Source of the DNA: Kineosporiaceae bacterium
GTDB lineage: Bacteria; Actinomycetota; Actinomycetes; Actinomycetales; Kineosporiaceae
Reading direction: 5' to 3'
Length of the DNA stretch: 64,000 nt
Assembly (NCBI GenBank): GCA_016713225.1
Contig: JADJPO010000004.1
Span: 248,001-312,000, forward strand
Shown: positions 53,601-60,437 of the stretch, one piece after another
Position numbering within the stretch: the first letter of the stretch is position 1
Layout of the letters: every line of letters starts with the position of its first letter
Made by a program: the position numbers and the translations under genes
Notes under the pieces: model-generated
What the model saw: the letters and a program-made list of their open reading frames with translations, nothing else
The model's database searches: none
What the model was told of the DNA's origin: nothing

Positions 53601-54704
53601 TGTCGGACCAGTCGCCGTCGCCGGGCTCGCGGCCGCACGCAACGAACGCGCCGCCGCAGCAGTCAGACCCGACGATGCCCGCGCCGACAGCGACGACACG
53701 CCATCCCCGTTCGTCACCGACGAATCAGGCGCCGCCGACACCAACGCCGTCAACAACTGACCCTGCAGATCGTTCTGGGTGAGCAACGGGGTCTGCACCA
53801 GACACTCCGCGACCTCCGGCGTCGTCAACGCACACGCCGGCACCGACACGATCTGCAACCGCGACCCGAAATCACCGCCGAACTGATGCACGAACCCCGA
53901 ATAGTCGATCGAGACATTCACATCCCCCGCGCTGGCACCCCCATCAGCCCGCTCGGCCAGCACCGCCACCCCGTGCCCACCCAACTTCTCAGCCGCCCCC
54001 GCACCCAACGACCGAACCCGCACCCGGCTCACCACCGACGCCGCCCGATCCACCAACCCCGACACCGTCGACACCCTCACCGGCAACGAGCCAACCGCGA
54101 CGGGCTTGGCCCCCGGCGACGCCTCCCCACTCCCAGCACCCTCGGTTCCACTCAAACCCCGACCCGTCGTCGGCGCCTTCCACAACGGCATCACCGGATG
54201 CGCCAGATCCCTGCCCTTCAACACCACCCCGGTCACCGCATCCCCGCTACGACCCACCACACCGGCATCCGGCGGACTACCCACCCCCGCCGAAATCGCA
54301 TCCCCCGCAGGCTTGGCCGCCGCCAGCGAGGCCGGAGGCTTCGGCGTAGCCGAACCAGACGGTGACGACGACACCGACGCCGTCGCGGCCCGCGGACTGG
54401 GTGCCGCAGAGGGTGTCGCACTGGGAGAAGGCTCAGACGGAGCAGTACCAGTCGGCGACGGCACAGGCGCGGCCCACGACCCGCTCGACGACCCGACCAC
54501 CACAGCGATGGTCACCACCGGGACAACCAGCACCCGCAGCCCTCGTCGCCCAGCAACCCCGACAGTCCCGCGCGCCAACCGCCCAGACACCCAGACCACC
54601 CCACGCCGGCGCGCCGCATCAACCGCACGCTGTGAACGCTTCAACCCACCCCACGGATGAGCCTCACGCAGTCCACACCCACCGCCCTCACCAGCAACAG
54701 CCAC
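47667..54704 (-). CDS. Giant RHS/polymorphic toxin with HINT and papain-like tip
   Basis: The 2345-residue protein is uninterrupted. Residues about 50-82 form a basic-hydrophobic export signal ending SGSWAAP. A Ser/Pro-rich stretch precedes a SpvB/TcB-like region (LALSYDSGSVDGMTDADNSQ near residue 420). YD/RHS repeats run to the core ending RDVATGLDYLNARYYDPTLAHFISTDPLN and YSDPSGL (about 1953). A 168-residue linker follows, then a HINT autoprocessing domain (2122-2255: CFVAGTLIRTELGDVPIEVV, TADHPF, closing VHN). The 90-residue tip (2256-2345) has NCQQCAAAIQ, SFHEVVVKAGRVYDGFTGP, a Cys-His-Asp set fitting a papain-like toxin (Tox-PL type). It is probably secreted for contact-dependent competition. 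The start among several candidates is uncertain. Confidence 0.9.
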   Translation of the reverse strand: MAVAGEGGGCGLREAHPWGGLKRSQRAVDAARRRGVVWVSGRLARGTVGVAGRRGLRVLVVPVVTIAVVVGSSSGSWAAPVPSPTGTAPSEPSPSATPSAAPSPRAATASVSSSPSGSATPKPPASLAAAKPAGDAISAGVGSPPDAGVVGRSGDAVTGVVLKGRDLAHPVMPLWKAPTTGRGLSGTEGAGSGEASPGAKPVAVGSLPVRVSTVSGLVDRAASVVSRVRVRSLGAGAAEKLGGHGVAVLAERADGGASAGDVNVSIDYSGFVHQFGGDFGSRLQIVSVPACALTTPEVAECLVQTPLLTQNDLQGQLLTALVSAAPDSSVTNGDGVSSLSARASSGLTAAAARSLRAAASPATATGPTLLMAGASTGMYAATPLRPSMAWSVGLQSGAFQHTYPLPAAASPSGAAPALALSYDSGSVDGMTDADNSQAPQEGIGWGLNAPFIERRYDTCTSGVSGLCYDSDNATISLNGHTSMLIADTSGGWRLEDDPAWRVQRVLAGTASNPNGDAQGSYWLVTDPSGTRYYFGLQAWNTASPATNSALTVPVRATLSTQPCWTSSGNTCQLAWRWNLAYVIDANINVQSWIWGRQTTSYQPAGGTVRHYDSAGYLSQIYYGSRSTSGQAPARLWLKYSGRCDQVPSGTCDYPSAATAIHYPDIPFDQWCSGTATSCPSGPTVPAFFSLDRLDSVVAQVWNGSTWSYVERANLDYSFPSPGNGDDPSLYLSGITRIGSTAAAVTLPRTFFNGVLLANRYDSTPTSYSKWRIDDVVTELGGHILVTYDQPDGCSTAAVVGHEDSQTRDCFPRIKPGTTTTEWFNKYLVSQVEVTDRYGAPSMTTSYTYLGGAAWHSDDDPVAPVAEQSWGDYRGYSKVIVHRGTDPASWTTDEYTFFRGMHGDWNANGSTDAVNVSTATGDAVRPDYHQLRGRLLEHRRLTQAGTSEYSRDLHQYWAKVTAVGPTRPHGLSLHDAVMVRENATADQITQDNVSRKYLRQVSHQFEGTYGLPASTSDTGDPISDTGGTCTITSYAQNATAYLIALPKTVTTYVGQCPAGAGVAPTTAKLNRRDTYYDANFATLAGTPSAGNLVKVIDWSSSSVGEGTAYNYDNAGHVTGVIAPANLNLSATTYATAGAETKTEYTQTAGQPIASTTVTDPTGGVVVTDLTPGRAQPTKITDANARDTRLSYDGMGELTGVTRPGDSSPWVTYAYDWSNTSPSTIRTDYFAIDALPNVQRPPTASSWTFHDALGRAFQTQQPGPGGTGAVVSGVRFDGKGNKTADVPAVATTTAAGTPITWYGSVSDAWPSQRLYVYDVMDRLYSATVSGANSSYTATTITAHDGTKVTTTYPSNTGTGQPNRTSDVVLNDWSGRPLNHTQGAVDTAYVYDVRGYLTTLTTPDAPAATYTYDWLGRRLSTTDPDAGSSSATYWPGGAVKTTHDANGQDLYHTYDSLGRGLDVYTGTSTAGTMLTHNVYDATPSGGATALKGTLTSTTATIAGAAYTEAYGYDTRYRTTRVDRTVPAAAGALAGTYTTSYGYDGMDRPTTTTYPALGGLAAESVTAGYAGAYASALNGDAGTYVQTTGYDTLGRIAGRTLGAAGATGSVQRAYAYDDGSGRLTTMTAQTPSTAASINVQHDTYTYTPSGQVTSATDVNAAQKQCYTYDGLNRLTNAATVAAATACTAGITTDGTGPNPYSQDYTYADNGNMTTRTAGGVATTYTYGTSGTLTGGPHAPTKATTGAAVASYSYDAAGQLTTKTDAAGTTTHTWTPFHQLAATTGAITTSNTYGPGGDRWIRTTPTETVLYLPGQEAHRATGATATTAVRYYTHAGATIAARTSTTTGTDTASWLLGDAQGSASIGIDTATATQTRDRYLPYGGNRASSWTLPTDRGWLGQTRDVATGLDYLNARYYDPTLAHFISTDPLNNTATPQAANPYTYAADNPTTYSDPSGLRPACLDAGDCTTNSNGHGGGVNATTDTRRGYHPSPPETLQYHVDYQESDRTYVYGPVIDGRTNPHGTYGIGLGRTKYYYDNAELRAIGQEQGKAILNAIVPIEDFHDCLGHSAAACAMVGMAFTPGKLFKIGHLAHDLERAEDVARAAKAEAGAVEACAGGKCVLPGTCFVAGTLIRTELGDVPIEVVKVGDKVWSRNTTTGKDELQPVVETYVRHADTLLKLTVAGAAVTTTADHPFMVKERGWVKAGDLAIGDVLVTPTGTTVLTGIERVAKAATVFNFQVAVNHDYYALAGATPILVHNASYWPTPTSSNCQQCAAAIQRMIGGERVTITPRNTPVLGPSKHYPAGDWSFHEVVVKAGRVYDGFTGPGGMSIPDFKGQFQFADDINFGF

Positions 54705-54907
54705 ACATCACGATCTCGACCATAAAGACGAGGGACGAAGCCGACAAGGGCTGCCGAGGCGAGCACCTGAGCGTCGCCACCCAGAGCCAGTCTCGGCGTT
54801 CGCCCGACCTACATGGCGCCCTTGTCTCCATCGCCAGCTGCCACCTTGCTCCTCATCCCGCACTGCCTGGATTGCCCGAACGGCATCCACCTGCTTGGCT
54901 CCCCTGT
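54705..54907. other. Intergenic region upstream of toxin and decarboxylase genes
   Basis: This 203-bp gap separates two divergent genes, the RHS toxin (minus) and the decarboxylase-like protein (plus). It must hold both promoters. I see no clear operator or repeat. A local AT-richer patch (ACACATCACGATCTCGACCA, about 54703-54722) is a possible toxin promoter. Confidence 0.35.
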
Positions 54908-56416
54908 GTGACCCAGCTCTCACCCGATGTTGACCTGACGCCGTCCGCCGACCCCCGCGACCCGTACGGCCTCGCCGCTGACGCACCCCTGTTCCGGGCC
55001 TGGCTGGACGCCGAGCAGGCCGTCACCGATGGCCGCCTGACCCCCTTCACGATCCCCGGTCACAAGCAGCGCACCGACCTGCTCGGCGACCTGGCCCGCG
55101 GCGACCTGCCGCTGTACGGCGGTCTGGCCCCGATCAAGACCGCCGATGACCTGCTCGCGGACGCCGAGCAGCGCGCGGCGTCCCACTTCGGCGCGGACTG
55201 GTGCCGGTTCTCGGTCGGCGGCTCCACGCACGGCAATCAGGCGCTGGCCCTGGCCGCCGGACGCCCCGGCCGCTCGGTGATCGTCTCGCGCACGTTGCAC
55301 CGCTCGATGCTGCTGGCCCTGGTGCTGGCCGGCCTCGACCCGGTGTGGGTGCGGCCCCGGCTGCACGCCGACACCCACCTGCCGCTCAGCGTCGAGCCCA
55401 CGGCGGTCAAGGCGGCGCTGGCCGCGCACCCGGACGCGTGCGCCGTCCTGCTCACCGACCCCAGCTACATCGGCACCTGCGCCGACGTCCCGGCGCTGGC
55501 CGACGTCACGCACGCGGCCGGCGTCCCACTGATCCTGGACGCCGCGTGGGGCGCGCACTTCGGCGCCCACCCGGCGTTGCCGCCGCATCCGCTCACCGCC
55601 GGCGCCGACGCCCTGGTGACCAGCGCGCACAAGACGCTGCCGGCACTGAACCAGGCCAGTTACGTGCTGGCGCGCACCACGCGCACCGACGGCCTACTCG
55701 CCCCCGACCGGCTCACCCGCGCCTTCGAGGCCGGGCACACCACCTCACCGTCCGGGGCGATCCTGGCCAGCCTGGACGCCGCCCGCGCACTGCTCGCCGC
55801 CCGGGGCCGAGACCTGGTGGACGAATTGATCCTAATCACCGCCCAGGCCCGCCGCCGGCTGTCCGCGATCCCCGGACTGACCGTGCTCGACCCCGCCGCC
55901 GACGGCCTGGCCCGGTTCGACCCGGCCAAACTGGTGCTGCAACTGGCCGGCACCGGCGCCCACGGGCACGCCGTGGAGGCCGACCTCATCGCGGCCGGGG
56001 TGCCGGTCGAGATGGCCGACCGCGACACCCTGATCCCCATGATCACCCTGGCGGACGACGCCGAGAGCGTGCAGCGGCTGGTCGACGCACTCGAGGACGC
56101 GATCCCCCGCCACGCCGGCCCGCCCCGCGCCCTGGGCCACCACCCCGCCTGGACGGTGGACGCCGAACAGGCGATGTCGCCGCGCGAGGCCTACTTCGCC
56201 GACCACGAGCGCGTGCCCTGGGACGACGCCGCCGGCCGGATCTGTGCCGAGGTGCTCGCCCCCTACCCGCCCGGGGTGCCGGTGCTGGCCCCCGGCGAGC
56301 TGATCACCCGCGAGACGCTGCAGGCCCTGGCCGAGGCCAAGGCCGACGGCAGCCGCATCGCGTATGCGGGCGACGCCACCCTCGCCACCCTCGAGGTGGT
56401 GCGCCGGCCCGGTTGA
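54908..56416 (+). CDS. Orn/Lys/Arg decarboxylase family PLP enzyme
   Basis: The 502-residue protein is a fold-type I PLP enzyme of the Orn/Lys/Arg decarboxylase group (SpeA/LdcC, YaaO-like). Key segments are FTIPGHKQRTDLL, GGLAPIKTADDLLADAEQRAASHFGADW, FSVGGSTHGNQALALA, VSRTLHRSMLLALVLAG, ILDAAWGAHFGAHPALP and the PLP-lysine motif LVTSAHKTLPALNQASYV. A C-terminal domain with YPPGVPVLAPGE matches the family. It would make a polyamine or cadaverine-type amine from a basic amino acid; the substrate is not decided by the sequence. The GTG start at 54908 gives VTQLSPDVDLTPS. The upstream frame is not coding-like. Confidence 0.9.
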   Translation: MTQLSPDVDLTPSADPRDPYGLAADAPLFRAWLDAEQAVTDGRLTPFTIPGHKQRTDLLGDLARGDLPLYGGLAPIKTADDLLADAEQRAASHFGADWCRFSVGGSTHGNQALALAAGRPGRSVIVSRTLHRSMLLALVLAGLDPVWVRPRLHADTHLPLSVEPTAVKAALAAHPDACAVLLTDPSYIGTCADVPALADVTHAAGVPLILDAAWGAHFGAHPALPPHPLTAGADALVTSAHKTLPALNQASYVLARTTRTDGLLAPDRLTRAFEAGHTTSPSGAILASLDAARALLAARGRDLVDELILITAQARRRLSAIPGLTVLDPAADGLARFDPAKLVLQLAGTGAHGHAVEADLIAAGVPVEMADRDTLIPMITLADDAESVQRLVDALEDAIPRHAGPPRALGHHPAWTVDAEQAMSPREAYFADHERVPWDDAAGRICAEVLAPYPPGVPVLAPGELITRETLQALAEAKADGSRIAYAGDATLATLEVVRRPG

Positions 56417-56511
56417 CCAGCCGCCGACTACACCGGTCGTGACGCCTGACGCCGTCCGGTGCGAGATAGTGGAGGACGTCTCGCCCCTCGCCCGAGCCGG
56501 AGGAAGATCAC

Positions 56512-57738
56512 GTGTCCACGCAGGCCCCCCGCGACCGCATCGGTGTGATCGGTGCCGGCATCGTCGGCCTGGCCGTGGCCCGTCGATTGACCCAGCTGAT
56601 GCCGGGCGCCCAGATCACCGTGATCGACAAGGAGAGCCGGGTCGCGGCGCACCAGACCGGCCACAACAGCGGGGTGGTGCACGCCGGGCTGTACTACGCC
56701 CCCGGCTCGCTGAAGGCCACCCTGTGCCGGCGCGGCATGGCGATGCTGAAGGAGTACTGCGCCGAGAAGGACCTGCCCTACCAGGAGTGCGGCAAGCTGG
56801 TCGTGGCCATCGACGACTCCGAACGCCCTGCGCTGGAACGGATCTGGCAACGAGCCACCGACAACGGCGTCACCGGGCTGGTGCGCCTGGACGCCACCGG
56901 GATCAGCGAGCTCGAACCCCACGCCGCCGGGGTCGGGGCGCTGCACTCCCCCCACACGGCGATCACCGACTTCGTCGCGGTCACCCAGGCCTACGCCGAC
57001 GACGTGGTCAAGGCCGGCGGCTCGGTGCGGCTGAGCACCCCGGCGAACCGGATCGTGCAGCGGGCCGGGGTGGTCGACGTCCACACCCCGCACGAATTGC
57101 TCACCTTCGACCGGTTGGTGATCTGCGCCGGGCTGCAGTCCGATGTCATGGCCCGCATGGCCGGGGACGAGTCCGAACCGGCGATCGTGCCGTTCCGCGG
57201 CGAGTACTACACGCTCACGCCGGAGCGAACCAGCCTGGTCAACGGCCTGATCTACCCGATCCCCGACCCGAACTACCCCTTCCTCGGGGTGCACTTCACC
57301 AAGCGGGTCGACGGCCGGGTGGACGTCGGCCCGAACGCGGTGCTGGCACTGGCCCGTGAGGGCTACGAACGCAAGAGCGTCTCGTTCGGTGAACTCAAGG
57401 ACACCCTGGCCTGGCCGGGGTTCCGGGCGCTGGCCCGCAAGCACTGGAAGATGGGCGTGGAGGAGATGGCCGGGTCGGCCAGCCGCAAGCTCTACCTGAA
57501 CCGCGCCCGCAAGTACGTGCCCGACGTCGGGCCGGACGACGTGGTGCCGGCGCCGTCCGGGGTGCGCGCCCAGGCGGTCGACCGGGACGGTTCGCTCGTC
57601 GACGACTTCAGGATCAACCACCTGGGCGCGGTGACCGCCGTCCGCAATGCCCCCTCGCCCGCCGCCACCGCCAGCCTGGCGATCGCCGAGCACATCGGCG
57701 ACGAGGTCGTGGCCGCGATCGGCCGGGGGACGCGATGA
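56512..57738 (+). CDS. lhgO: L-2-hydroxyglutarate oxidase
   Basis: The 408-residue FAD enzyme oxidises L-2-hydroxyglutarate to 2-oxoglutarate. It has the N-terminal dinucleotide-binding fold IGVIGAGIVGLAVARRL and the family signatures VAAHQTGHNSGVVHAGLYY and PGSLKATLCRRG. VPFRGEYYTLTPE is followed by LIYPIPDPNYPFLGVHFTK, and DDFRINHLGAVTAVRNAPSPAATASL closes the FAD domain. The start is a GTG at 56512. Its last codons overlap the next gene (ATGA at 57735-57738), which is unusual because that product resembles a tRNA synthetase. Confidence 0.95.
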   Translation: MSTQAPRDRIGVIGAGIVGLAVARRLTQLMPGAQITVIDKESRVAAHQTGHNSGVVHAGLYYAPGSLKATLCRRGMAMLKEYCAEKDLPYQECGKLVVAIDDSERPALERIWQRATDNGVTGLVRLDATGISELEPHAAGVGALHSPHTAITDFVAVTQAYADDVVKAGGSVRLSTPANRIVQRAGVVDVHTPHELLTFDRLVICAGLQSDVMARMAGDESEPAIVPFRGEYYTLTPERTSLVNGLIYPIPDPNYPFLGVHFTKRVDGRVDVGPNAVLALAREGYERKSVSFGELKDTLAWPGFRALARKHWKMGVEEMAGSASRKLYLNRARKYVPDVGPDDVVPAPSGVRAQAVDRDGSLVDDFRINHLGAVTAVRNAPSPAATASLAIAEHIGDEVVAAIGRGTR

Positions 57739-58454
57739 ACGTCGAGGACATCGCCGTGGTGGGCGACCGGTTGCCGTTCGACCCGGCGCCACGCCGGCGG
57801 GCGGTGTTCGATCTGGGGCGCGCCCGGCCGCTGCACCTGGGTGACCTGTTCGGCACCGTGAGCGCGTTACGGACGCTGGCCGCGGACCCCACGGTCGACC
57901 TGACCGTCCGGTTGACCGGCGACGAGTCGGCTTGCGCCCACACCGCGGCCGAGCTGGTGGCCTGCGGGCTCGGATCGGTGGTCTTCGAACGCGGTTCGGG
58001 TAGCGCCACGGGCGCCATCGACCTGGACGCCGTGCGCCTGGGTGATCTGCACGGCGACGCCTCGGGCTCACCGGCCGGCACCACCATCAACGACCTGCGC
58101 CAGCCGCGCCGTCCGATGGGGGCGGTGATGCTGGACGGCGAACCCGACCTGCGCGGCGTCGTCCGGGTGGTCGATGCCCCGCTGCGGGTGGCGGCGGCGA
58201 TCCGGCATGCCCAGGTCGACCTCGACCCGACGCTCGGCTACGACCCGCAGTTGCGTCCGGGAGTGGCCAACCTGGCGGTGATCCTGGGCCTGCTCACCGA
58301 CAAGCCGCCGATCGCCGCCCTGTTCGGGCTGCACGGGGCCGGCCAGCTCAAGCAGGTGGTCACCGAGGCGCTGCAGCAGCGGTTGCGCCCGATCCGGGGC
58401 CTCTACACCGAGCTGGCGGCCGACCCGGTCACCCTGTCACGCCTCGTCCGCTGA
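57735..58454 (+). CDS. Miniature TrpRS-like protein, no KMSKS
   Basis: The 239-residue protein looks like a shrunken tryptophanyl-tRNA synthetase. The N-terminus has DLGRARPLHLGDLFGTVSAL, aligning with the HIGH region (LHLGD at 33-37). The C-terminus has YDPQLRPGVANLAVILGLLTDKPP and GAGQLKQVVTEALQQRLRPIR, matching the end of TrpRS (RPGVSNL, then the GxLK...RPI block). The KMSKS loop is not recognisable: QPRRPMGAVMLDG stands in its place. About a third of the normal length is missing from the middle. It may bind tryptophan, AMP-like ligands or tRNA without charging. It is coupled to lhgO by ATGA. Confidence 0.6.
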   Translation: MNVEDIAVVGDRLPFDPAPRRRAVFDLGRARPLHLGDLFGTVSALRTLAADPTVDLTVRLTGDESACAHTAAELVACGLGSVVFERGSGSATGAIDLDAVRLGDLHGDASGSPAGTTINDLRQPRRPMGAVMLDGEPDLRGVVRVVDAPLRVAAAIRHAQVDLDPTLGYDPQLRPGVANLAVILGLLTDKPPIAALFGLHGAGQLKQVVTEALQQRLRPIRGLYTELAADPVTLSRLVR

Positions 58455-58469
58455 CCACGCCGCCGACAA

Positions 58470-60251
58470 CTAGCGGCGGCCGACGAACCAGTTGCGCAGG
58501 GTCGCGATGCGCGCCTGAACCTCCTCCGAGCTGGCCTTGGCCACCTCGGGGCCGCCGCACTTGGCGCGCAGGTCGGCATGCACGACGCCGTGGGGCTGGC
58601 CGGTGCGCCGTGCCCAGGCACCCACCAGGGTGTGCAGCTCCTTGCGCAGGGTGGTCAGCTCGCGGTGGGTGGCGACCTCGACCACCGTCGCGCCCTTCTT
58701 CTGCCCGGCCAACTGACGGTTCTGGCGCGCCCGCAACGCGGTGGTGACCTCTTCGGGCTCGAGCAACCCGGGCAACTGCAGGAAGCCCTGTTCATGTTCG
58801 CTGCCGATCTCGGCGGTGGTGCCGAACTCCTGCGCGTCGAACAGCACCCGGTCGAACTCGGCCTGCGCGTCGAGGGCCTCGAAGGCCTTGCCCTCCAGCG
58901 TGTTCGAGGCTTTGTCCTCGCGGTTGGCTGCGGCGAGCTCGTCGTCCTCGGGCGACCAGCCCTCGTCGTCCTTGGCCGGCTTGCCCAGCACGTGATCGCG
59001 CTCGACCTCGAGCTCACCGGCCAACGCGAGCAGCGTCGGCACGCTCGGCAGGAAGATCGAGGCCATCTCGCCGCGGCTGCGCGCCCGCACGAACCGGCCC
59101 ACCGCCTGGGCGAAGAACAGCGGCGTCGAGGTCGAGGTGGCGTAGACCCCGACCGCCAGCCGCGGCACGTCGACCCCCTCGGAGACCATGCGGACGGCGA
59201 CCATCCAGCGCTGGTTCGAGGTGGTGAAGTCCTCGATCTTCTGCGAGGAGGTGGCGTCGTCCGAGACCACCACCACCGGTGGTTCGCCGCTGATCTCGCG
59301 CAGCAGCGCCGCGTAGGCGCGGGCCGCGGTCTGGTCGGTCGCGATCACCAGGCCGCCAGCGTCCGGCACGCTGCGCCGCACCTGGGTCAGCCGCTGATCG
59401 GCCGCGGCCAGCACCGCCGGGATCCACTGTCCGGTGGGGTCCAGGGCGGTGCGCCAGGCGTGGGCGGCCATGTCGCGGGTCATCTGCTCGCCGAGCCGGG
59501 CGCTCAGTTCGTCGCCACTACGGGTGCGCCAGCGCATCTCACCCGAGTACGACATGAAGATCACCGGCCGGACGACGCGGTCGGCCAGCGCGTCGGCGTA
59601 GCCGTAGCTGTGGTCGGCGCGCGAGCGCATCACGCCGTCCGGGTCGCGCCGGTCCTGCTCGTAGGTGACGAACGGGATCGGGGCGTCGTCCGAGCGGAAC
59701 GGGGTACCGGTCAGCGACAGCCGCCGGGTGGCCAGCTCGAACGCCTCCCGAATGGCATCGCCCCAGCTCAGCGCGTCCCCGCCGTGGTGGATCTCGTCCA
59801 GGATCACCAACGTGCGGGCGGCCTCGGTGCGCGCCCGGTGCAGCGCCGGCCGGGTGGCGATCTGGGCATAGGTGACCGCGACCCCGTCGAAGGACCGCGA
59901 GTGCGAGCCGTGGCTGTTGCGGAAGGTCGGGTCGATCCGGATGCCCATCCGGTGCGCGGCGTCGGCCCACTGCGTCTTCAGGTGCTCGGTCGGGCAGACC
60001 ACCGTGACCCGTTGCACCACACGGCGTTCCAGCAGCTCGGCGGCCACCCGCAGCGCGAACGTGGTCTTTCCCGCGCCGGGGGTGGCCACGGTGAGGAAGT
60101 CGCGCGGGTCACGCTCGAGATAGGTCGCCAGCGCCTGTTCCTGCCAGGCCCGCAGCTTCGAGGCGGTACCCCAGGAGGCCCGGGCCGGGAAGGCCGGAGA
60201 GAGTCCGGTGCGCCGGTGCGGAACAGGATTCTGCCGGCCACTCACGAACAT
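58470..60251 (-). CDS. DEAD/DEAH-box superfamily 2 helicase
   Basis: The 593-residue protein has helicase motif I ATPGAGKTTFALRVA, motif II DEIHHG (Walker B), motif III LTGTPFRSD, and the C-terminal helicase half with ARAYAALLREISGE, MVSEGVDVPRLAVGVYA and the arginine-finger region QAVGRFVRARSR. It resembles the type III restriction/Res-subunit-like helicases common in actinobacteria and has no nuclease or methylase partner nearby. The last 180 residues are charged and helical with no clear domain. The gene is intact and convergent with the TrpRS-like gene. Confidence 0.88.
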   Translation of the reverse strand: MFVSGRQNPVPHRRTGLSPAFPARASWGTASKLRAWQEQALATYLERDPRDFLTVATPGAGKTTFALRVAAELLERRVVQRVTVVCPTEHLKTQWADAAHRMGIRIDPTFRNSHGSHSRSFDGVAVTYAQIATRPALHRARTEAARTLVILDEIHHGGDALSWGDAIREAFELATRRLSLTGTPFRSDDAPIPFVTYEQDRRDPDGVMRSRADHSYGYADALADRVVRPVIFMSYSGEMRWRTRSGDELSARLGEQMTRDMAAHAWRTALDPTGQWIPAVLAAADQRLTQVRRSVPDAGGLVIATDQTAARAYAALLREISGEPPVVVVSDDATSSQKIEDFTTSNQRWMVAVRMVSEGVDVPRLAVGVYATSTSTPLFFAQAVGRFVRARSRGEMASIFLPSVPTLLALAGELEVERDHVLGKPAKDDEGWSPEDDELAAANREDKASNTLEGKAFEALDAQAEFDRVLFDAQEFGTTAEIGSEHEQGFLQLPGLLEPEEVTTALRARQNRQLAGQKKGATVVEVATHRELTTLRKELHTLVGAWARRTGQPHGVVHADLRAKCGGPEVAKASSEEVQARIATLRNWFVGRR

Positions 60252-60383
60252 CGGACCCTAGCCCAGGTTCGCCCGGCGACTCACCGAGACCGGCCACCTC
60301 CGGGCGCGGCGGCGTCCGGCATGCTACGCATTCAGGTGGATCTTGGGCCTGCGGACGCCGCAGCGCCCCAGAACATGGTTGAC

Positions 60384-60401
60384 TATACCCGGGGGGGTAT
60401 A
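60384..60401. promoter_or_regulatory. CsoR/CstR-type operator
   Basis: The sequence TATACCCGGGGGGGTATA is a perfect inverted repeat (TATACCC ... GGGTATA) around four G. It matches the well-known operator class of CsoR-family repressors, which respond to copper or, as CstR, to persulfides. It ends 36 bp before the ATG of the flavoprotein gene. The downstream sulfide:quinone-oxidoreductase-like enzyme makes a sulfur-sensing (CstR-like) repressor the better guess. No csoR/cstR gene lies in the window. Confidence 0.8.
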
Positions 60402-60437
60402 TGACCCATCAACCCCGGTGAGTCGACGGAGGAACGT

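Noticed and set aside
51183..54365. A 1060-codon open frame on the plus strand, antisense to the RHS gene
   Set aside because: It is very rich in arginine and proline with no domain. It mirrors the GC-rich third positions of the RHS gene on the other strand, which has clear RHS and HINT domains.
54362..54907. An N-terminal extension of the decarboxylase reaching into the RHS gene start
   Set aside because: The extension is Thr/Pro-rich and not family-like. A GTG at 54908 gives the normal length.
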